From assembly GCF_038007305.1 (NCBI RefSeq), contig NZ_JBBOWV010000001.1, positions 1,313,501 to 1,377,500 on the forward strand: a stretch of DNA of 64,000 nucleotides, in the 5' to 3' direction. Both the position numbers and the translations under genes were made by a program. This document shows positions 50,931 through 61,967 of this stretch, in pieces (the stretch's first letter is position 1; the number at the start of each line of letters is the position of its first letter). The notes under the pieces are model-generated. The model had not been told where the DNA came from. It worked only from the letters and a program-made list of their open reading frames with translations, and did not search any database. This DNA comes from Solibacillus sp. FSL W7-1436. Lineage in GTDB: Bacteria; Bacillota; Bacilli; Bacillales_A; Planococcaceae.

Positions 50931-52283
50931 TCATTCCTCTCGTGGAGGAGGGGTAAATTCTAAGTTCAGGAACTTATTATATTCTTTACGGAATGCCAAA
51001 CTTACAGTTCCTGTTGGACCGTTACGCTGTTTCGCAATAATGATTTCGATAATATCTTTACTTTCCGATTCTTTATCATAGTAGTCATCACGGTATAAGA
51101 AGGCTACAATATCGGCATCCTGCTCGATTGAACCGGATTCACGCAAGTCACTCATCATCGGTCGTTTATCTTGACGCTGCTCTACACCACGAGACAGCTG
51201 TGACAAGGCTATTACAGGTACTTTTAATTCACGCGCTAAGCCTTTTAAAGAACGGGAAATTTCCGATACTTCCTGCTGACGGTTTTCCCCTGGCTTACCG
51301 CTGCCTAAAATAAGCTGCAAGTAATCGATTAAGATCATTCCCAAACCGCTTTCCTTAGCCAATCGACGGCATTTTGCACGTATATCCGTCATGCGGACGC
51401 CAGGAGAGTCATCGATATAAATCCCGGAATTTGATAAACTTCCCATTGCCATCGTCAGCTTGCTCCAGTCCTCTGTCTCTAAAGCCCCTGTACGCAAACG
51501 TTGTGCATCAATATTCCCCTCTGCACATAACATACGCATGACAAGCTGATCCGCGCCCATCTCAAGTGAGAAAATGGCTACATTTTCACGGGCCTTTACA
51601 GCAACACTTTGGGCTACGTTTAGGGCAAAGGCTGTTTTACCAACTGAAGGACGGGCTGCCACAATAATTAAATCGTTGCGTTGGAAACCGGCCGTCATCT
51701 TGTCCAAATCACGGAAGCCGGTAGGAATACCTGTCACATCTCCGTCACGTGACTGAAGCTGTTCAATATTATCAAATGTTTGAACGAGTACATCTTTTAC
51801 GTGCTTAAAGTCACCCGCATTTTTACGGTTTGAAACTTCAAGCATTTTCTTTTCAGCTTCGGCTAAAAGAACCTCTACCTCGTCTTCCCGTGTATATCCG
51901 TCATCCGCAATTTTAGAGGCAACGCGAATAAGGCGACGTAAAATCGCCTTTTCCTCCACTATCTTTGCGTAATGTGCGATATTGGCAGCTGTCGGAACTG
52001 CACTTGCCAATTCAGTAATATAGCTTAATCCGCCAATATCCTCGAGCTCTTTTTTTGCTGATAATTCTTCCGTTACAGTGACAAGATCAATTGCTTTTCC
52101 CTGATCACTCAAGTTCAGCATCGTTTGGAAAATCTTTTGATGGGCAATATGATAAAAATCATCTGCTACAACAATTTCAGATGCTGTTATTAGAGCTTGT
52201 GGTTCAAGGAATACGGCTCCAATGACCGATTGTTCCGCTTCGCTATTATGCGGAGGAACACGGTCCATCATGGATTCGTTCAT
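50931..52283 (-). CDS. dnaB: Replicative DNA helicase DnaB (DnaC in B. subtilis)
   Basis: 450 residues. The N-terminal helical domain starts RVPPHNSEAEQSVIGAVFLE. The RecA-like C-terminal domain has Walker A VAARPSVGKTAFALNVAQ, Walker B GLGMILIDYLQLI, and KVPVIALSQLSRGVEQR with the DLRESGSIEQDAD motif. It unwinds DNA at the fork as a hexamer. It is encoded 12 nt after rplI in the operon yybS-gdpP-rplI-dnaB. Confidence 0.97.
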   Translation of the reverse strand: MNESMMDRVPPHNSEAEQSVIGAVFLEPQALITASEIVVADDFYHIAHQKIFQTMLNLSDQGKAIDLVTVTEELSAKKELEDIGGLSYITELASAVPTAANIAHYAKIVEEKAILRRLIRVASKIADDGYTREDEVEVLLAEAEKKMLEVSNRKNAGDFKHVKDVLVQTFDNIEQLQSRDGDVTGIPTGFRDLDKMTAGFQRNDLIIVAARPSVGKTAFALNVAQSVAVKARENVAIFSLEMGADQLVMRMLCAEGNIDAQRLRTGALETEDWSKLTMAMGSLSNSGIYIDDSPGVRMTDIRAKCRRLAKESGLGMILIDYLQLILGSGKPGENRQQEVSEISRSLKGLARELKVPVIALSQLSRGVEQRQDKRPMMSDLRESGSIEQDADIVAFLYRDDYYDKESESKDIIEIIIAKQRNGPTGTVSLAFRKEYNKFLNLEFTPPPREE

Positions 52284-52295
52284 TGTTGTCGCTCC

Positions 52296-52742
52296 TTATT
52301 CTTCAATTACATGTACCTTTAAAGTAGCCTTTACATCTTGATGTAATTTCACTGGTACATTGGCAAAACCTAATGAACGAAGTCCGTCATTACAATCCAT
52401 TTTACGTTTATCTACTTTAAAACCATGTTTCTTTTGTAATGCATCTGCAATTTGCTTTGTAGAAACTGAACCAAATAGGCGACCACCTTCACCTGATTTC
52501 GCTTTTACTTCTACTGTAATTGCTTCTAATTGCTCTTTTAAATCTTTCGCTGCCTGCAACTCTGCTGCCGCATTTTTTTCTTCTAAACGCTTTTGACCTT
52601 GCAGTTCGCTGATTGCCTGGTTATTGGCTTCTTTTGCATAACCGTTTTTAATTAAAAAGTTGCGTGCATAACCTTCTGCCACTTCTTTGATTTCACCTTT
52701 TTTGCCTTTACCTTTTACGTCTTTTAAAAATACTACTTTCAT
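52296..52742 (-). CDS. rplI: 50S ribosomal protein L9
   Basis: 148 residues: the N-terminal RNA-binding domain [20 protein letters not shown], then [16 protein letters not shown], a long connecting helix ([20 protein letters not shown]) and a C-terminal domain with [20 protein letters not shown]. Complete and typical. Its start overlaps the gdpP stop by 4 nt. Confidence 0.97.
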   Translation of the reverse strand: MKVVFLKDVKGKGKKGEIKEVAEGYARNFLIKNGYAKEANNQAISELQGQKRLEEKNAAAELQAAKDLKEQLEAITVEVKAKSGEGGRLFGSVSTKQIADALQKKHGFKVDKRKMDCNDGLRSLGFANVPVKLHQDVKATLKVHVIEE

Positions 52743-54715
52743 GATTCATTACTCCCTTCGACTACTTCATTAATTGCTTCATATAAATATTTTTTCACTT
52801 CATCAATGGTTTGTGCTTCCATCTGGGTAGCGGCATTTGTTAAATGGCCTCCACCGCCAAGCTTTTCCATGACAAGCTGGACATTCACTTCTCCTAAAGA
52901 ACGTGCACTAATACCGATTAGTCCATCATTGCGATGGGCAATGACAAATGAGGCACCGACATCCTTCATTGTTAATAAAATGTCTGCTGTTTGTGCGATT
53001 AATACTGAATCATATACTTTTGAATCTTCACCATGTGCAACCGCAATTCCTGCAAACGGAAATTCAACAGTTTGAATAATTTTCGAACGGGCGACATATG
53101 TTTCTACATCTTCTTTTAAAAGACGTTGAATCAGCACCGTATCAGCACCAAATGTACGTAAATATGAAGCGGCTTCAAATGTACGCGCACCTGTTCTTAA
53201 TGTAAAGCTTTTTGTATCCACTATAATACCAGATAATAATGCTGTCGCTTCAAGCGGCAATAACTTTTCATTTTGAGGCTGGTATTCCAGCAGCTCCGTA
53301 ATAAGTTCTGCTGTAGAGGATGCATACGGCTCCATATATACTAAAGTAGGATTATTGATAAACTCTTCACCACGACGGTGATGGTCGATAACAACAACCT
53401 TATCCGTTTTGCTTAGTATTCGACTATCAATTACCATACTCGGCTTATGTGTATCGACAATAACTACAAGTGATTTTGGAGTGATTTTCGATAAAGCTTC
53501 GTCCGGTGTAATAAAGCGATCGTAAAAATCGGTTTTTTGCTCCAGTTCGGTCATTAACCGGTCTACACTCCCGCGTACTTCATCAAAATTGACTACGACA
53601 AATCCTTCAATACCGTTCATCGCAACCATTTTACGTACACCGACAGATGCTCCTATTGAATCCATATCGGGATTTTTATGACCCATTACGAAAACGCGGT
53701 CACTATCCTGAATTAAATCACTCAGTGCATGCGAGATTACACGGGCACGTACTCTTGTGCGCTTTTCAACAGGGTTTGTTTTACCGCCATAAAAGCGAAT
53801 CTTACCATTGGACTGCTTAATGGCAACTTGGTCACCGCCACGGCCCAGAACCAGATCAAGTCCGGATTGTGCTAATTGCCCAAGCTCCACAAGAGATTGA
53901 GATCCTGCTCCAATACCGATACTTAATGTTAATGATAAATTTTTCTGCATCAGTGTTCGTTCACGAATTACATCTAAAATTGAAAAACGCTTCTGCTCAA
54001 GTTCCGATAAAATCGATTCATTTAACACAGCCATGTAACGGTCCGATGCGATTCTTTTAACAAAAATATCATAATTTGCCGCCCATTCATTTATAATCGA
54101 TGTCATCATCGTATTGGTGACGCTTCGTGCCTGATCATCCATGCCCGAAGTAAGCTCATCATAGTTATCGATAAATAGAATAGCGAGTACTGTACGGTCC
54201 GCCATATATTGCTTTTCAATCTGCGCTTGCTTTGTAATATCAAAGAAATAGAAAAGTTTCTCTTCTTCTTTATAATAAATATGATATTTCCGATCATTGA
54301 TGGCAATGACCGTTTCATTTTTTTGGTCTTGATTAACAAGTAGAGGCAGCTCTTCTGAAATCATTTCCATTTCATATCCGACCAGCGATTCTTGCTGCAG
54401 GACGCGGAGCATAAACGGATTTGCCCATTCCACCGTCATTTCATCATTCATTAACAGGATTCCGAATGGCATTTCCAGGAATGCCTCTTTTCCGACATCC
54501 TCCATCCGGTAGGAAAGTGCTTGTATATGCTTTTCGGTTTCTACATATGTTAATAATTCAACTTTTACCGTGTAGTAAGCTGCTGCTGAATAAATAGCTA
54601 TAAAGGCTATTCCCACCCATACATTCCACATCATAATAAGGATAGCTGCTACTGCACCAAGTAAAAACAATACTAATAGTGGATATCGAATTGGTCTTTT
54701 ACGAAAAACCCCCAT
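52739..54715 (-). CDS. gdpP: Cyclic-di-AMP phosphodiesterase GdpP
   Basis: 658 residues from the ATG at 54715 ([17 protein letters not shown]), about 9 nt behind GAGGAG; the longer reading adds 17 residues not found in relatives. Two membrane helices (about 10-55), a PAS domain (about 65-150), a degenerate GGDEF domain (about 160-290) and the DHH/DHHA1 domain follow: [40 protein letters not shown] and [13 protein letters not shown]. It hydrolyses c-di-AMP and so affects wall and potassium homeostasis and beta-lactam tolerance. It starts 13 nt after yybS ends. Confidence 0.94.
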   Translation of the reverse strand: MGVFRKRPIRYPLLVLFLLGAVAAILIMMWNVWVGIAFIAIYSAAAYYTVKVELLTYVETEKHIQALSYRMEDVGKEAFLEMPFGILLMNDEMTVEWANPFMLRVLQQESLVGYEMEMISEELPLLVNQDQKNETVIAINDRKYHIYYKEEEKLFYFFDITKQAQIEKQYMADRTVLAILFIDNYDELTSGMDDQARSVTNTMMTSIINEWAANYDIFVKRIASDRYMAVLNESILSELEQKRFSILDVIRERTLMQKNLSLTLSIGIGAGSQSLVELGQLAQSGLDLVLGRGGDQVAIKQSNGKIRFYGGKTNPVEKRTRVRARVISHALSDLIQDSDRVFVMGHKNPDMDSIGASVGVRKMVAMNGIEGFVVVNFDEVRGSVDRLMTELEQKTDFYDRFITPDEALSKITPKSLVVIVDTHKPSMVIDSRILSKTDKVVVIDHHRRGEEFINNPTLVYMEPYASSTAELITELLEYQPQNEKLLPLEATALLSGIIVDTKSFTLRTGARTFEAASYLRTFGADTVLIQRLLKEDVETYVARSKIIQTVEFPFAGIAVAHGEDSKVYDSVLIAQTADILLTMKDVGASFVIAHRNDGLIGISARSLGEVNVQLVMEKLGGGGHLTNAATQMEAQTIDEVKKYLYEAINEVVEGSNES

Positions 54716-54728
54716 TCCCATCAGCTCC

Positions 54729-55676
54729 TCATTTCTGACTCTTTTCTCGAATGTAATTACGTGCATTAAAGCCTAAATCAACAATACCTACTAAAATAAC
54801 AAATGAATAAAGAGGTATCGCTAAAATTGTACTCAAAACTTTTATAAACTTCGGATAGCCAAACGAATCAATGACAAAATGTATAAATGAAACACCTTGT
54901 ATTGTTAATAATACCCATAATACCATTGAAATATTTAGCATAATAATAGCCAATGTAGAATCGGCCTCTGGACGAACGAATAAATTCACTGATAAAACGA
55001 TCAAGTAATACCATAACACCGATCGCGGTAAACGTAATTCACTGAACTTCGCAAACTTCGGTACGTCTACTTTTAAGCGTTTTAAAATCGGTAAATTAAC
55101 AGTAATAATAATAAATGTTAAAAACAACATGGCAAACGTAATGGAAGCCGGTATTGTCATTTCCAACGTATTTAACATTGTATTCGCCAGTTCCATTGTT
55201 TCTTTGGGCACAGGTTGTCCAGTCAGACTCTCCGTCATTTTAATCGATTCCATATAGCTTGTCTTCATGAGCGCAAGGGAATCCCGAATAAAATCTACCT
55301 CAAACAAACGCAATGAAATTAAATACTGAATCGCAAATGTGATCAGCAGGACAAGACTCGTTGAGATAAACATAAATACTTTACTTTTTTTATGAAAAAT
55401 AGCATCCCCTATCGCTACACCTGCTGCCGCAAAGATTAATGACGCAGGCAGTAATAGCAGTCCACCAATAAAAAAAGTAACAAATACAGCAATTACTGCG
55501 ACTAAAAGCGATGACTTCCGATTATAGTTTGCGCTATACCAAATCATCGGTAATGGAGCAATAATCGCCGCGATAATATTCGCCAAAGGAATATAAAATA
55601 CGATTGCCATCAGCACAGTGAACAGCGCAATCATCATTGCACCATGTGCCAGCTTTCTTGATTGATTATTTTGCAT
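54729..55676 (-). CDS. yybS: YybS-family (DUF2232) membrane protein
   Basis: 315 residues with about eight membrane helices, starting at MQNNQSRKLAHGAMMIALFT. Features include PLPMIWYSANYNRKSS and a C-terminal FNARNYIREKSQ. The family is usually encoded just before gdpP and rplI, as it is here. No biochemical function is established, though its predicted fold resembles small-molecule transporter S components. Confidence 0.9.
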   Translation of the reverse strand: MQNNQSRKLAHGAMMIALFTVLMAIVFYIPLANIIAAIIAPLPMIWYSANYNRKSSLLVAVIAVFVTFFIGGLLLLPASLIFAAAGVAIGDAIFHKKSKVFMFISTSLVLLITFAIQYLISLRLFEVDFIRDSLALMKTSYMESIKMTESLTGQPVPKETMELANTMLNTLEMTIPASITFAMLFLTFIIITVNLPILKRLKVDVPKFAKFSELRLPRSVLWYYLIVLSVNLFVRPEADSTLAIIMLNISMVLWVLLTIQGVSFIHFVIDSFGYPKFIKVLSTILAIPLYSFVILVGIVDLGFNARNYIREKSQK

Positions 55677-56106
55677 GGAGAACCTTCCTTATCTGTTGTT
55701 CGCTAGACTATAATGCAAGGACTATTCAAACTTTGCTATTACTTTTGGCCGGCTTTTCGACCAGTCTACTATCAACTTTTCTCACCTTCCTATTGTACCA
55801 TTTTTGCATGGTCAAACAAAATAACCGTTACGATAAGAAGAATGAATCGAACCAATCCATTATGACAGTCCCATTAACTTCCCCAAACTTTAAATATCCG
55901 CCTATATCTAAAGCTTTATAAGTGCATGCAAATACTGGCATATGACCAATATATAGGAAGGGAATCCATTACATCGAATATAAAAGAAATCATTAGTATG
56001 TCATTATAATTTTTTTAGTATAACTTAATATGGAGTATTTTTTGTCTGAATAACTAGGTTCTACGTAATGGAAGCTGTTTTTCTGTTCTTTATGTCCTTT
56101 ATTTCG
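55677..56106. other. Intergenic region between yybS and the rbs operon
   Basis: About 430 nt between divergent units. No gene with family resemblance is seen; a 94-codon plus-strand frame starting in the yybS 5' end is not convincing. The yybS promoter must lie at its left end but could not be placed. Confidence 0.5.
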
Positions 56107-56135
56107 TTGACAATTTGTATTGTATAGCATATATT
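56107..56135 (+). promoter_or_regulatory. Sigma-A promoter of the rbs operon
   Basis: TTGACA (56107-56112), 17-nt spacer, TATATT (56130-56135). The -35 is perfect and the -10 has one mismatch. It precedes rbsR by about 40 nt. Confidence 0.85.
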
Positions 56136-56136
56136 A

Positions 56137-56150
56137 TGTAACCGGTAACA
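56137..56150 (+). promoter_or_regulatory. cre / RbsR-type operator
   Basis: TGTAACCGGTAACA fits the catabolite-responsive consensus TGWNANCGNTNWCA at every position and is nearly palindromic around ACCGGT. It starts directly after the -10 and covers the transcription start, so a bound CcpA or RbsR would block initiation. Confidence 0.75.
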
Positions 56151-56173
56151 CATTTTGTTTAGGGGGCGGATAG

Positions 56174-57160
56174 ATGGTTAACATTAAAGATGTAGCAAAG
56201 GTTGCAAATCTTTCTGTGGCAACAGTATCACGCTACTTAAACCAAAATGGTTATGTCAGTAAAAAATCATCAGAACGTATTGAAAAGGCAATTCTTGAGC
56301 TGGATTATAAGCCAAGCAGTGTTGCACGTTCATTAAGTAAAAAACAATCCAATATTATTGGTCTTATTGTTCCGGATATAAAAAATCCATATTTCCCAGA
56401 ACTGGCGCGTGCAGTGGAAGACATGGCATGGTCCTATGGCTATACAGTTGTTCTTTGTAATTCAGACGACCAGATGGAAAAAGAGCTGTTATATTTAGAG
56501 CGTCTGTCACAAACATATGTTGCAGGCTTAATAGTAGCAACAAGCTTACTGGACCCTTCTGTTTATATGTCCATTAATACGCCAATCGTTGCACTTGACC
56601 GAATAATCGACGCGACTATCCCGACTGTGGCAACCGATAACCAAAAAGGGGCCAGGATTGGGGCGGAGTACTTATTTAAAAATGGGGCAAGAAATTTACT
56701 GTGTATTCGTGGTCCACAAGGTTTAAAAACCGCGGATGACCGCCTTACCGGATTTCTTGAAGCAACGGATGAACAAGGACTGGAGCCAATTATTATCACA
56801 ACATCATTCGATTTTAAAGTTGCTGCCGAAGCGATTGAACAGACTTTATCAGTAAACCCGCAGATTGAAGGTATTTTTGCAAGCAGTGATACATTAGCCA
56901 TTGCTGCACTCCATATTGCGCATAAACTTGGTAAGCGCGTACCGGAGGACATGCAAATTGTAGGCTTTGACGGAATTGCACTTGGTGAAATGGTATCACC
57001 CCCATTAACAACGGTCGGCCAGGATTTATACAAGATGGGTGCTGCAGCCGCAACAATGTTAATTGAACAGATTGAAGGCAAAGAAATTATACAAACGGTA
57101 TTAAATATAGATCCACAACTAATTGTGCGAGGGACGACAAGAAAGGAAGCTGCAAAATGA
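56174..57160 (+). CDS. rbsR: LacI-family ribose operon repressor
   Basis: 328 residues. A LacI helix-turn-helix is at the N-terminus (NIKDVAKVANLSVATVSRYL). The periplasmic-binding-protein-like sensor domain includes IIGLIVPDIKNPYFPELARA, VGFDGIALGEMVSPPLTTV and IVRGTTRKEAA. It probably represses the operon through the operator overlapping the promoter and is relieved by ribose. First gene of rbsRKDACB, overlapping rbsK by 4 nt, the same order as in B. subtilis. Confidence 0.92.
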   Translation: MVNIKDVAKVANLSVATVSRYLNQNGYVSKKSSERIEKAILELDYKPSSVARSLSKKQSNIIGLIVPDIKNPYFPELARAVEDMAWSYGYTVVLCNSDDQMEKELLYLERLSQTYVAGLIVATSLLDPSVYMSINTPIVALDRIIDATIPTVATDNQKGARIGAEYLFKNGARNLLCIRGPQGLKTADDRLTGFLEATDEQGLEPIIITTSFDFKVAAEAIEQTLSVNPQIEGIFASSDTLAIAALHIAHKLGKRVPEDMQIVGFDGIALGEMVSPPLTTVGQDLYKMGAAAATMLIEQIEGKEIIQTVLNIDPQLIVRGTTRKEAAK

Positions 57161-58035
57161 TTACGGTAATAGGTAGCATCAATATGGACCTAGTTGTTCA
57201 AATGGATGTATTCCCTAAAAAAGGGGAAACTGTTTTAGGAAGCTTATTTACAACGGTTCCAGGCGGTAAAGGTGCAAATCAGGCAGTAGCTGCTGCCCGT
57301 CTAGGCAGCCAGGTTAAAATGTTGGGTGCTGTCGGCACAGACAGCTTCGGTACGGAGCTGCGTGCAAACCTTAATGAAGAAAATATAGATACAAGCTTAG
57401 TTATAAATACAAATGGTGCTACTGGCATTGCAAATATTTTACTCCACGAATCGGACAACCGCATTGTCGTTGTACCAGGGGCGAACTCTAAAGTAACACC
57501 GGAAGAGATTGCTTCAGCAAAAACGGTCATTGAAAACAGTCAGTTAGTAGTAATGCAGCTTGAAATTCCAGTGGAAACGATTGAGTACAGCTTAAAGTTA
57601 TGCAAAGAACTTCAAGTACCTGTACTATTCAACCCTGCCCCGGCAGCAAACTTCGACATTGAGTGGATGCCTAATATTAAATACTTAACACCAAACGAAA
57701 CTGAATGTGCCCTGCTCTTTGGAGACGATGTTGAAGCAGCATTGGAAAAATATCCAAATCAGTTAATCGTAACATTAGGTGAAGATGGTGCACGCTACTA
57801 CGATGGATCAAAACATGTGCACGTAAAAGGATATAAAACAACTGCTGTTGATACAACAGGTGCCGGTGATACATTTAACGGTGCATTCGCACATGCGATT
57901 ACAAACGGGCAGTCGATTGAAGAAGCGGTATTTTTTGCGAATTTAGCGGCGTCATTATCCGTTGAAAAATTTGGTGCCCAAGGCGGTATGCCAAAATTAG
58001 ATGAGGTGACTGCTCGAAAGGACGGCGCAAAATGA
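57157..58035 (+). CDS. rbsK: Ribokinase
   Basis: 292 residues of the PfkB family: SINMDLVVQMDVFPKKGET with the first signature PGGKGANQAVAAARLG, and the second signature DTTGAGDTFNGAFA with the catalytic Asp in GAGD. It phosphorylates ribose to ribose-5-phosphate in the cytoplasm after uptake. It overlaps both neighbours by 4 nt. Confidence 0.96.
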   Translation: MITVIGSINMDLVVQMDVFPKKGETVLGSLFTTVPGGKGANQAVAAARLGSQVKMLGAVGTDSFGTELRANLNEENIDTSLVINTNGATGIANILLHESDNRIVVVPGANSKVTPEEIASAKTVIENSQLVVMQLEIPVETIEYSLKLCKELQVPVLFNPAPAANFDIEWMPNIKYLTPNETECALLFGDDVEAALEKYPNQLIVTLGEDGARYYDGSKHVHVKGYKTTAVDTTGAGDTFNGAFAHAITNGQSIEEAVFFANLAASLSVEKFGAQGGMPKLDEVTARKDGAK

Positions 58036-58421
58036 AGAAACAGGGCATTTTAAATCGCGAATTGGCCGGCATATTTGCACGCTTAGGTCATACAGATAAA
58101 ATTGTTATTGCCGATTGCGGATTACCGATTCCGGACGGCGTTACATGTATCGATTTAGCATACAAGCTCGGAGAACCTGGATTTATGACAATTTTAGAAG
58201 TCGTTCTGGAAGATTTAAAAGTGGAACATTGTTACTTAGCTGAAGAAATCGTAACTGCAAACGAAACAATTCATTCATCTTTATTGAAAATTGTGGAACC
58301 GGTTACATATATATCACATGAACAATTCAAAAAGATGTCGAGCGAAGCAAAGGTCATTATTCGTACAGGTGAAATAACACCATACGCCAATATCATGCTA
58401 CAAAGCGGCGTAATTTTCTAA
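58032..58421 (+). CDS. rbsD: D-ribose pyranase
   Basis: 129 residues. The start KKQGILNRELAGIFARLGHT, DKIVIADCGLPIPDGV (active-site region) and the C-terminus RTGEITPYANIMLQSGVIF are conserved RbsD features. It interconverts pyranose and furanose forms of ribose so that ribokinase can use it. Located between rbsK and rbsA. Confidence 0.96.
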   Translation: MKKQGILNRELAGIFARLGHTDKIVIADCGLPIPDGVTCIDLAYKLGEPGFMTILEVVLEDLKVEHCYLAEEIVTANETIHSSLLKIVEPVTYISHEQFKKMSSEAKVIIRTGEITPYANIMLQSGVIF

Positions 58422-58436
58422 GGTAGGTGACGGAAC

Positions 58437-59933
58437 ATGATTGAAATGAAGGGCATAAAAAAAGCATTCAGTGGCAACGTCGTATTAAATAATGTTGAGT
58501 TCACCCTGTTAGATGGGGAAATCCATGCCTTAATGGGTGAAAATGGTGCCGGTAAATCAACGATGATGAAAATTTTGGCCGGTATTTACTCGCGTGACAA
58601 TGGCGATGTGCTAGTTGATGGTCAGTCGTATACATTTACTTCAGCAAAAGACGCAGAAAACCTAGGCATTCACGTAATTCACCAGGAATTAAACATTTTG
58701 CCGCATTTATCTGTAGCAGAAAACCTTTTTTTAGGAAAAGAAAAAACAATCGGTCGTACGGGATTCCTTCGTACGCGCGAAATGAATAAAGAAGCAAAGG
58801 CTCTGTTGGCAAAACTCGGTTTGCATATTGATGTACGTCAGCCTGCGGGTTCACTGTCAGTCGGAAAACAACAACTGATCGAAATTGCCAAAGCGATTAA
58901 TTCGGAAGCGAAGTATATCGTAATGGATGAACCGACCGCTGCCCTTACAGATCGTGAAATTGAAACACTTTTTGAAACGATCCGGGAACTGAAGGCAAAA
59001 GGTATTTCGTTCGTTTATATTTCACATCGTATGGAAGAGATTTTTGCAATTTGTGATCGAATTACCATTTTACGTGATGGTGAGTATGTTGGGGTTCGTG
59101 AAATTCCAAAAACAACTTTTGATGAAATCGTTAAAATGATGGTCGGGCGTGAGCTTGGTGAACGTTATCCAAGCCGTAATGCAAAGATTGGGGAAGTCGC
59201 TTTAGAAGTAAAAGGGCTGACATGTCCTGAACTATGCAAAGATATAAACTTCCAGATCCGTAAAGGGGAAATCCTGGCATTCGCCGGTTTAATGGGAGCA
59301 GGCCGTACAGAAGTAGCCCAGGCGATTTTTGGAAACCTTAAAAAATCCAAAGGTGATATTTTTATCCACGGGAAAAAAGCATCGATTAAAAATCCGATTC
59401 AGGCAATGAATTACGGGATTGGATTTGTGACGGAAGACCGCAAAACAGAAGGTCTTGTACTGGATTTTTCAATTAAGGAAAATATGTTTTTAACAAATTT
59501 AAAAGCAATTGCAAAAAGTGGTTTTATTCAACCACAAGAAGAGCAATTGCATGCTGCTAAATATATTGATCAGCTAAATATACGCTGCAGTGATGCGGCA
59601 CAGGCTGTCGGCTCATTAAGCGGCGGTAATCAGCAAAAAGTAGTTATCGCAAAGTGGTTAAGTACAAAACCGGATATTTTAATTTTGGACGAGCCTACTC
59701 GCGGTGTTGATATCGGTGCAAAAAAGGAAATCTACTCGATTATGAATCAGTTAGCTGAGCAAGGTGTAGCCATTTTAATGATTTCCTCAGAGCTAACGGA
59801 AGTGTTAGGTATGGCTGACCGTGTAATGATCATGCACGAAGGACGCCAAACGGCAATTTTAGACAATGTTGACTTAACACAAGAAACTATTATGCATTAC
59901 GCAACAGGAGGAGAAGAAATTGTTAAAAACTAG
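58437..59933 (+). CDS. rbsA: Ribose ABC transporter, double ATP-binding protein
   Basis: 498 residues with two fused ABC domains. The first has Walker [18 protein letters not shown], signature [15 protein letters not shown] and Walker [12 protein letters not shown]. The second has the degenerate Walker [17 protein letters not shown] usual for RbsA, signature [15 protein letters not shown] and Walker [17 protein letters not shown]. It powers ribose import with RbsC and RbsB. A GGTAGGTG ribosome site precedes it, and it overlaps rbsC by 14 nt. Confidence 0.96.
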   Translation: MIEMKGIKKAFSGNVVLNNVEFTLLDGEIHALMGENGAGKSTMMKILAGIYSRDNGDVLVDGQSYTFTSAKDAENLGIHVIHQELNILPHLSVAENLFLGKEKTIGRTGFLRTREMNKEAKALLAKLGLHIDVRQPAGSLSVGKQQLIEIAKAINSEAKYIVMDEPTAALTDREIETLFETIRELKAKGISFVYISHRMEEIFAICDRITILRDGEYVGVREIPKTTFDEIVKMMVGRELGERYPSRNAKIGEVALEVKGLTCPELCKDINFQIRKGEILAFAGLMGAGRTEVAQAIFGNLKKSKGDIFIHGKKASIKNPIQAMNYGIGFVTEDRKTEGLVLDFSIKENMFLTNLKAIAKSGFIQPQEEQLHAAKYIDQLNIRCSDAAQAVGSLSGGNQQKVVIAKWLSTKPDILILDEPTRGVDIGAKKEIYSIMNQLAEQGVAILMISSELTEVLGMADRVMIMHEGRQTAILDNVDLTQETIMHYATGGEEIVKN

Positions 59934-60861
59934 CTCGAAAGAAATGTTAGGAAAGCTAGGTCCTCTTTTAGGATTATTTTTGATTGTAATTGTCATTACG
60001 ATTTTAAATCCAAGCTTTATGACAACAGATAATGTTTTAAATATTTTACGTCAGGTTTCGATTAGTGCACTTATCGCATTTGGTATGACTTTTGTTATTT
60101 TAACCGGCGGCATCGATTTGTCGGTCGGTTCGACATTAGCCCTTACAGGTGCCGTAGCTGCCACAATGCTCGCTTCAGGAATAGATCCTGTATTAACAAT
60201 TCTGGCGGCCTTGTTATTAGGTGCCGTTCTTGGTGCTGTCAATGGTGTCATCATTGCAAAAGGAAAAGTAGCACCATTCATCGCAACATTGGCAACAATG
60301 ACGATTTACCGCGGTTTAACATTAGTGTATACGGATGGTCGTCCTGTTTCAGATTTAGGAAATGAAATTACATTCCAAATGCTGGGTAAAGGATATTTCT
60401 TCGGTATTCCAGTCCCGGTATGTACAATGATTCTCGCTTTCATTGCGTTATATGTAATTATGCATAAAACAACATTCGGACGCCGTGTCTATGCAGTAGG
60501 CGGCAATGAATCCGCATCTAAATTATCAGGAATCAATGTAGATCGTGTAAAAATTGCCGTATACTCATTAACAGGTATGTTAGCCGCTTTATCTGCGCTG
60601 ATTTTAACATCTCGTCTAAACTCTGCACAGCCAACAGCAGGGACATCTTATGAGTTGGATGCAATTGCAGCTGTTGTTTTAGGCGGAACAAGTTTAACGG
60701 GCGGTAAAGGCTGGATTTTCGGTACATTAGTAGGTGCCTTGATTATTGGGGTGTTGAATAACGGATTGAACTTAATCGGTGTTTCTTCATTCTTCCAGCA
60801 AGTAGTAAAAGGAATTGTAATTTTAATCGCGGTGTTAATCGACCGTAAAAAAACAGCATAG
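59920..60861 (+). CDS. rbsC: Ribose ABC transporter permease
   Basis: 313 residues from a TTG behind GGAGGAG, about ten membrane helices. Conserved sequences are [37 protein letters not shown] and [17 protein letters not shown], which mark the RbsC/AraH permease family. It forms the channel for ribose in the cytoplasmic membrane. Confidence 0.96.
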   Translation: MLKTSSKEMLGKLGPLLGLFLIVIVITILNPSFMTTDNVLNILRQVSISALIAFGMTFVILTGGIDLSVGSTLALTGAVAATMLASGIDPVLTILAALLLGAVLGAVNGVIIAKGKVAPFIATLATMTIYRGLTLVYTDGRPVSDLGNEITFQMLGKGYFFGIPVPVCTMILAFIALYVIMHKTTFGRRVYAVGGNESASKLSGINVDRVKIAVYSLTGMLAALSALILTSRLNSAQPTAGTSYELDAIAAVVLGGTSLTGGKGWIFGTLVGALIIGVLNNGLNLIGVSSFFQQVVKGIVILIAVLIDRKKTA

Positions 60862-60876
60862 AAGGAGGTCATTAGC

Positions 60877-61815
60877 GTGAAAAAACATTTAATATTATTA
60901 ATGGCACTTTTGGCCACGGTGATGCTTGCGGCTTGTTCGGTAAAACCAGGCTTCTCTTTGGAACCTTCTTTCGGAACATCGGCTAAATCAACAGAAAGCA
61001 GTAATGATACATTAACAATCGGTATGTCAATTTCAACTTTAAACAATCCTTTCTTCGTAACGCTAAGTGAAAATGCAGAAGCGAAGGCGAAAGAGCTCGG
61101 TGTGAAAACAACGATTGTTGATGCGCAGGATAACGCATCCAAGCAAGCTTCCGATATTGAAGATTTAATCCAACAAAACGTTGATCTGATCATCATCAAT
61201 CCGGTAGATTCAGTTGCTGTTGCAACGGCAGTTGAATCTGCGAATGCTTTAAATATTCCGGTCATCACGGTAGACCGTTCATCTGAAGGTGGCGAAGTTG
61301 TATCACATATCGCCTCTGATAACGTAGCTGGCGGAAAGCTGGCTGGAGATTATATTACAGAGCTGGTTGGTGAAGGTGCCAAAGTTGTTGAATTGGAAGG
61401 TGTCGCAGGGTCGTCTGCTGCGCGTGATCGCGGACAAGGATTCAATGAGGCTGTCACAGGTATACTAGATGTCGTTGCCAAGCAAACAGCGAACTTTAAC
61501 CGCTCTGAAGGCTTAACAGTAATGGAGAATATCCTGCAGTCCAACCCGGATATTACAGCCGTATTTGCACATAATGACGAAATGGCATTAGGTGCACAAG
61601 AAGCAATTTCGGCTTCAGGTAAGAAGATTGTAGTAGTCGGCTTTGATGCGACTGACGATGCGGTAGCTGCTGTAAAAGCAGGAAGTTTAGCCGCAACGGT
61701 TGCACAAAAACCTGATGAAATCGGAAAAATTGCAATGGAAACAGCGATTGCTTATTTAAACGGTGAAATGGTTGAAGAAGTAATTCCGGTCAATCTTGAA
61801 CTAATTACAAAATAA
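60877..61815 (+). CDS. rbsB: Ribose-binding lipoprotein
   Basis: 312 residues from a GTG 8 nt behind GAAGGAGG. A lipoprotein signal peptide ends VMLAACSVKPG (Cys20), followed by a Ser/Thr linker. The periplasmic-binding-protein fold has LTIGMSISTLNNPFFVTLSE, DQDN-type VDAQDNASKQASDIEDL and ITVDRSSEGGEVVSHIASDN. It captures ribose at the membrane outer face for RbsAC. Last gene of the operon. Confidence 0.95.
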   Translation: MKKHLILLMALLATVMLAACSVKPGFSLEPSFGTSAKSTESSNDTLTIGMSISTLNNPFFVTLSENAEAKAKELGVKTTIVDAQDNASKQASDIEDLIQQNVDLIIINPVDSVAVATAVESANALNIPVITVDRSSEGGEVVSHIASDNVAGGKLAGDYITELVGEGAKVVELEGVAGSSAARDRGQGFNEAVTGILDVVAKQTANFNRSEGLTVMENILQSNPDITAVFAHNDEMALGAQEAISASGKKIVVVGFDATDDAVAAVKAGSLAATVAQKPDEIGKIAMETAIAYLNGEMVEEVIPVNLELITK

Positions 61816-61849
61816 TAACGCAACGGCCTTTAAATAGGCTATTGCCCTT

Positions 61850-61889
61850 ATCAGGCTGTCACGAGTAATCTTGTGGCAGCCTTTTTTAT
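61850..61889 (+). terminator. Terminator of the rbs operon
   Basis: AGGCTGTCACGAG / CTTGTGGCAGCCT with two mismatches and a 4-nt loop, followed by TTTTTTAT on the plus strand. Confidence 0.88.
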
Positions 61890-61913
61890 ATGGAACTGTA
61901 TAAACCTCGTACA

Positions 61914-61964
61914 ATAAAAAAAGTACAGCAGAGGCCGAATAAGCCTATGCTGTACTTTTAAGAA
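61914..61964 (-). terminator. Terminator of the rpsF-ssb-rpsR operon
   Basis: AAAAGTACAGCA / TGCTGTACTTTT with inner AGGC / GCCT pairing, followed by TTTTTTTATT on the minus strand, next to the rpsR stop codon. Confidence 0.88.
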
Positions 61965-61967
61965 AAA

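Noticed and set aside
55637-55921. 94-codon plus-strand frame upstream of rbs
   Set aside because: Begins inside yybS on the opposite strand, has no ribosome site and no recognisable domain.
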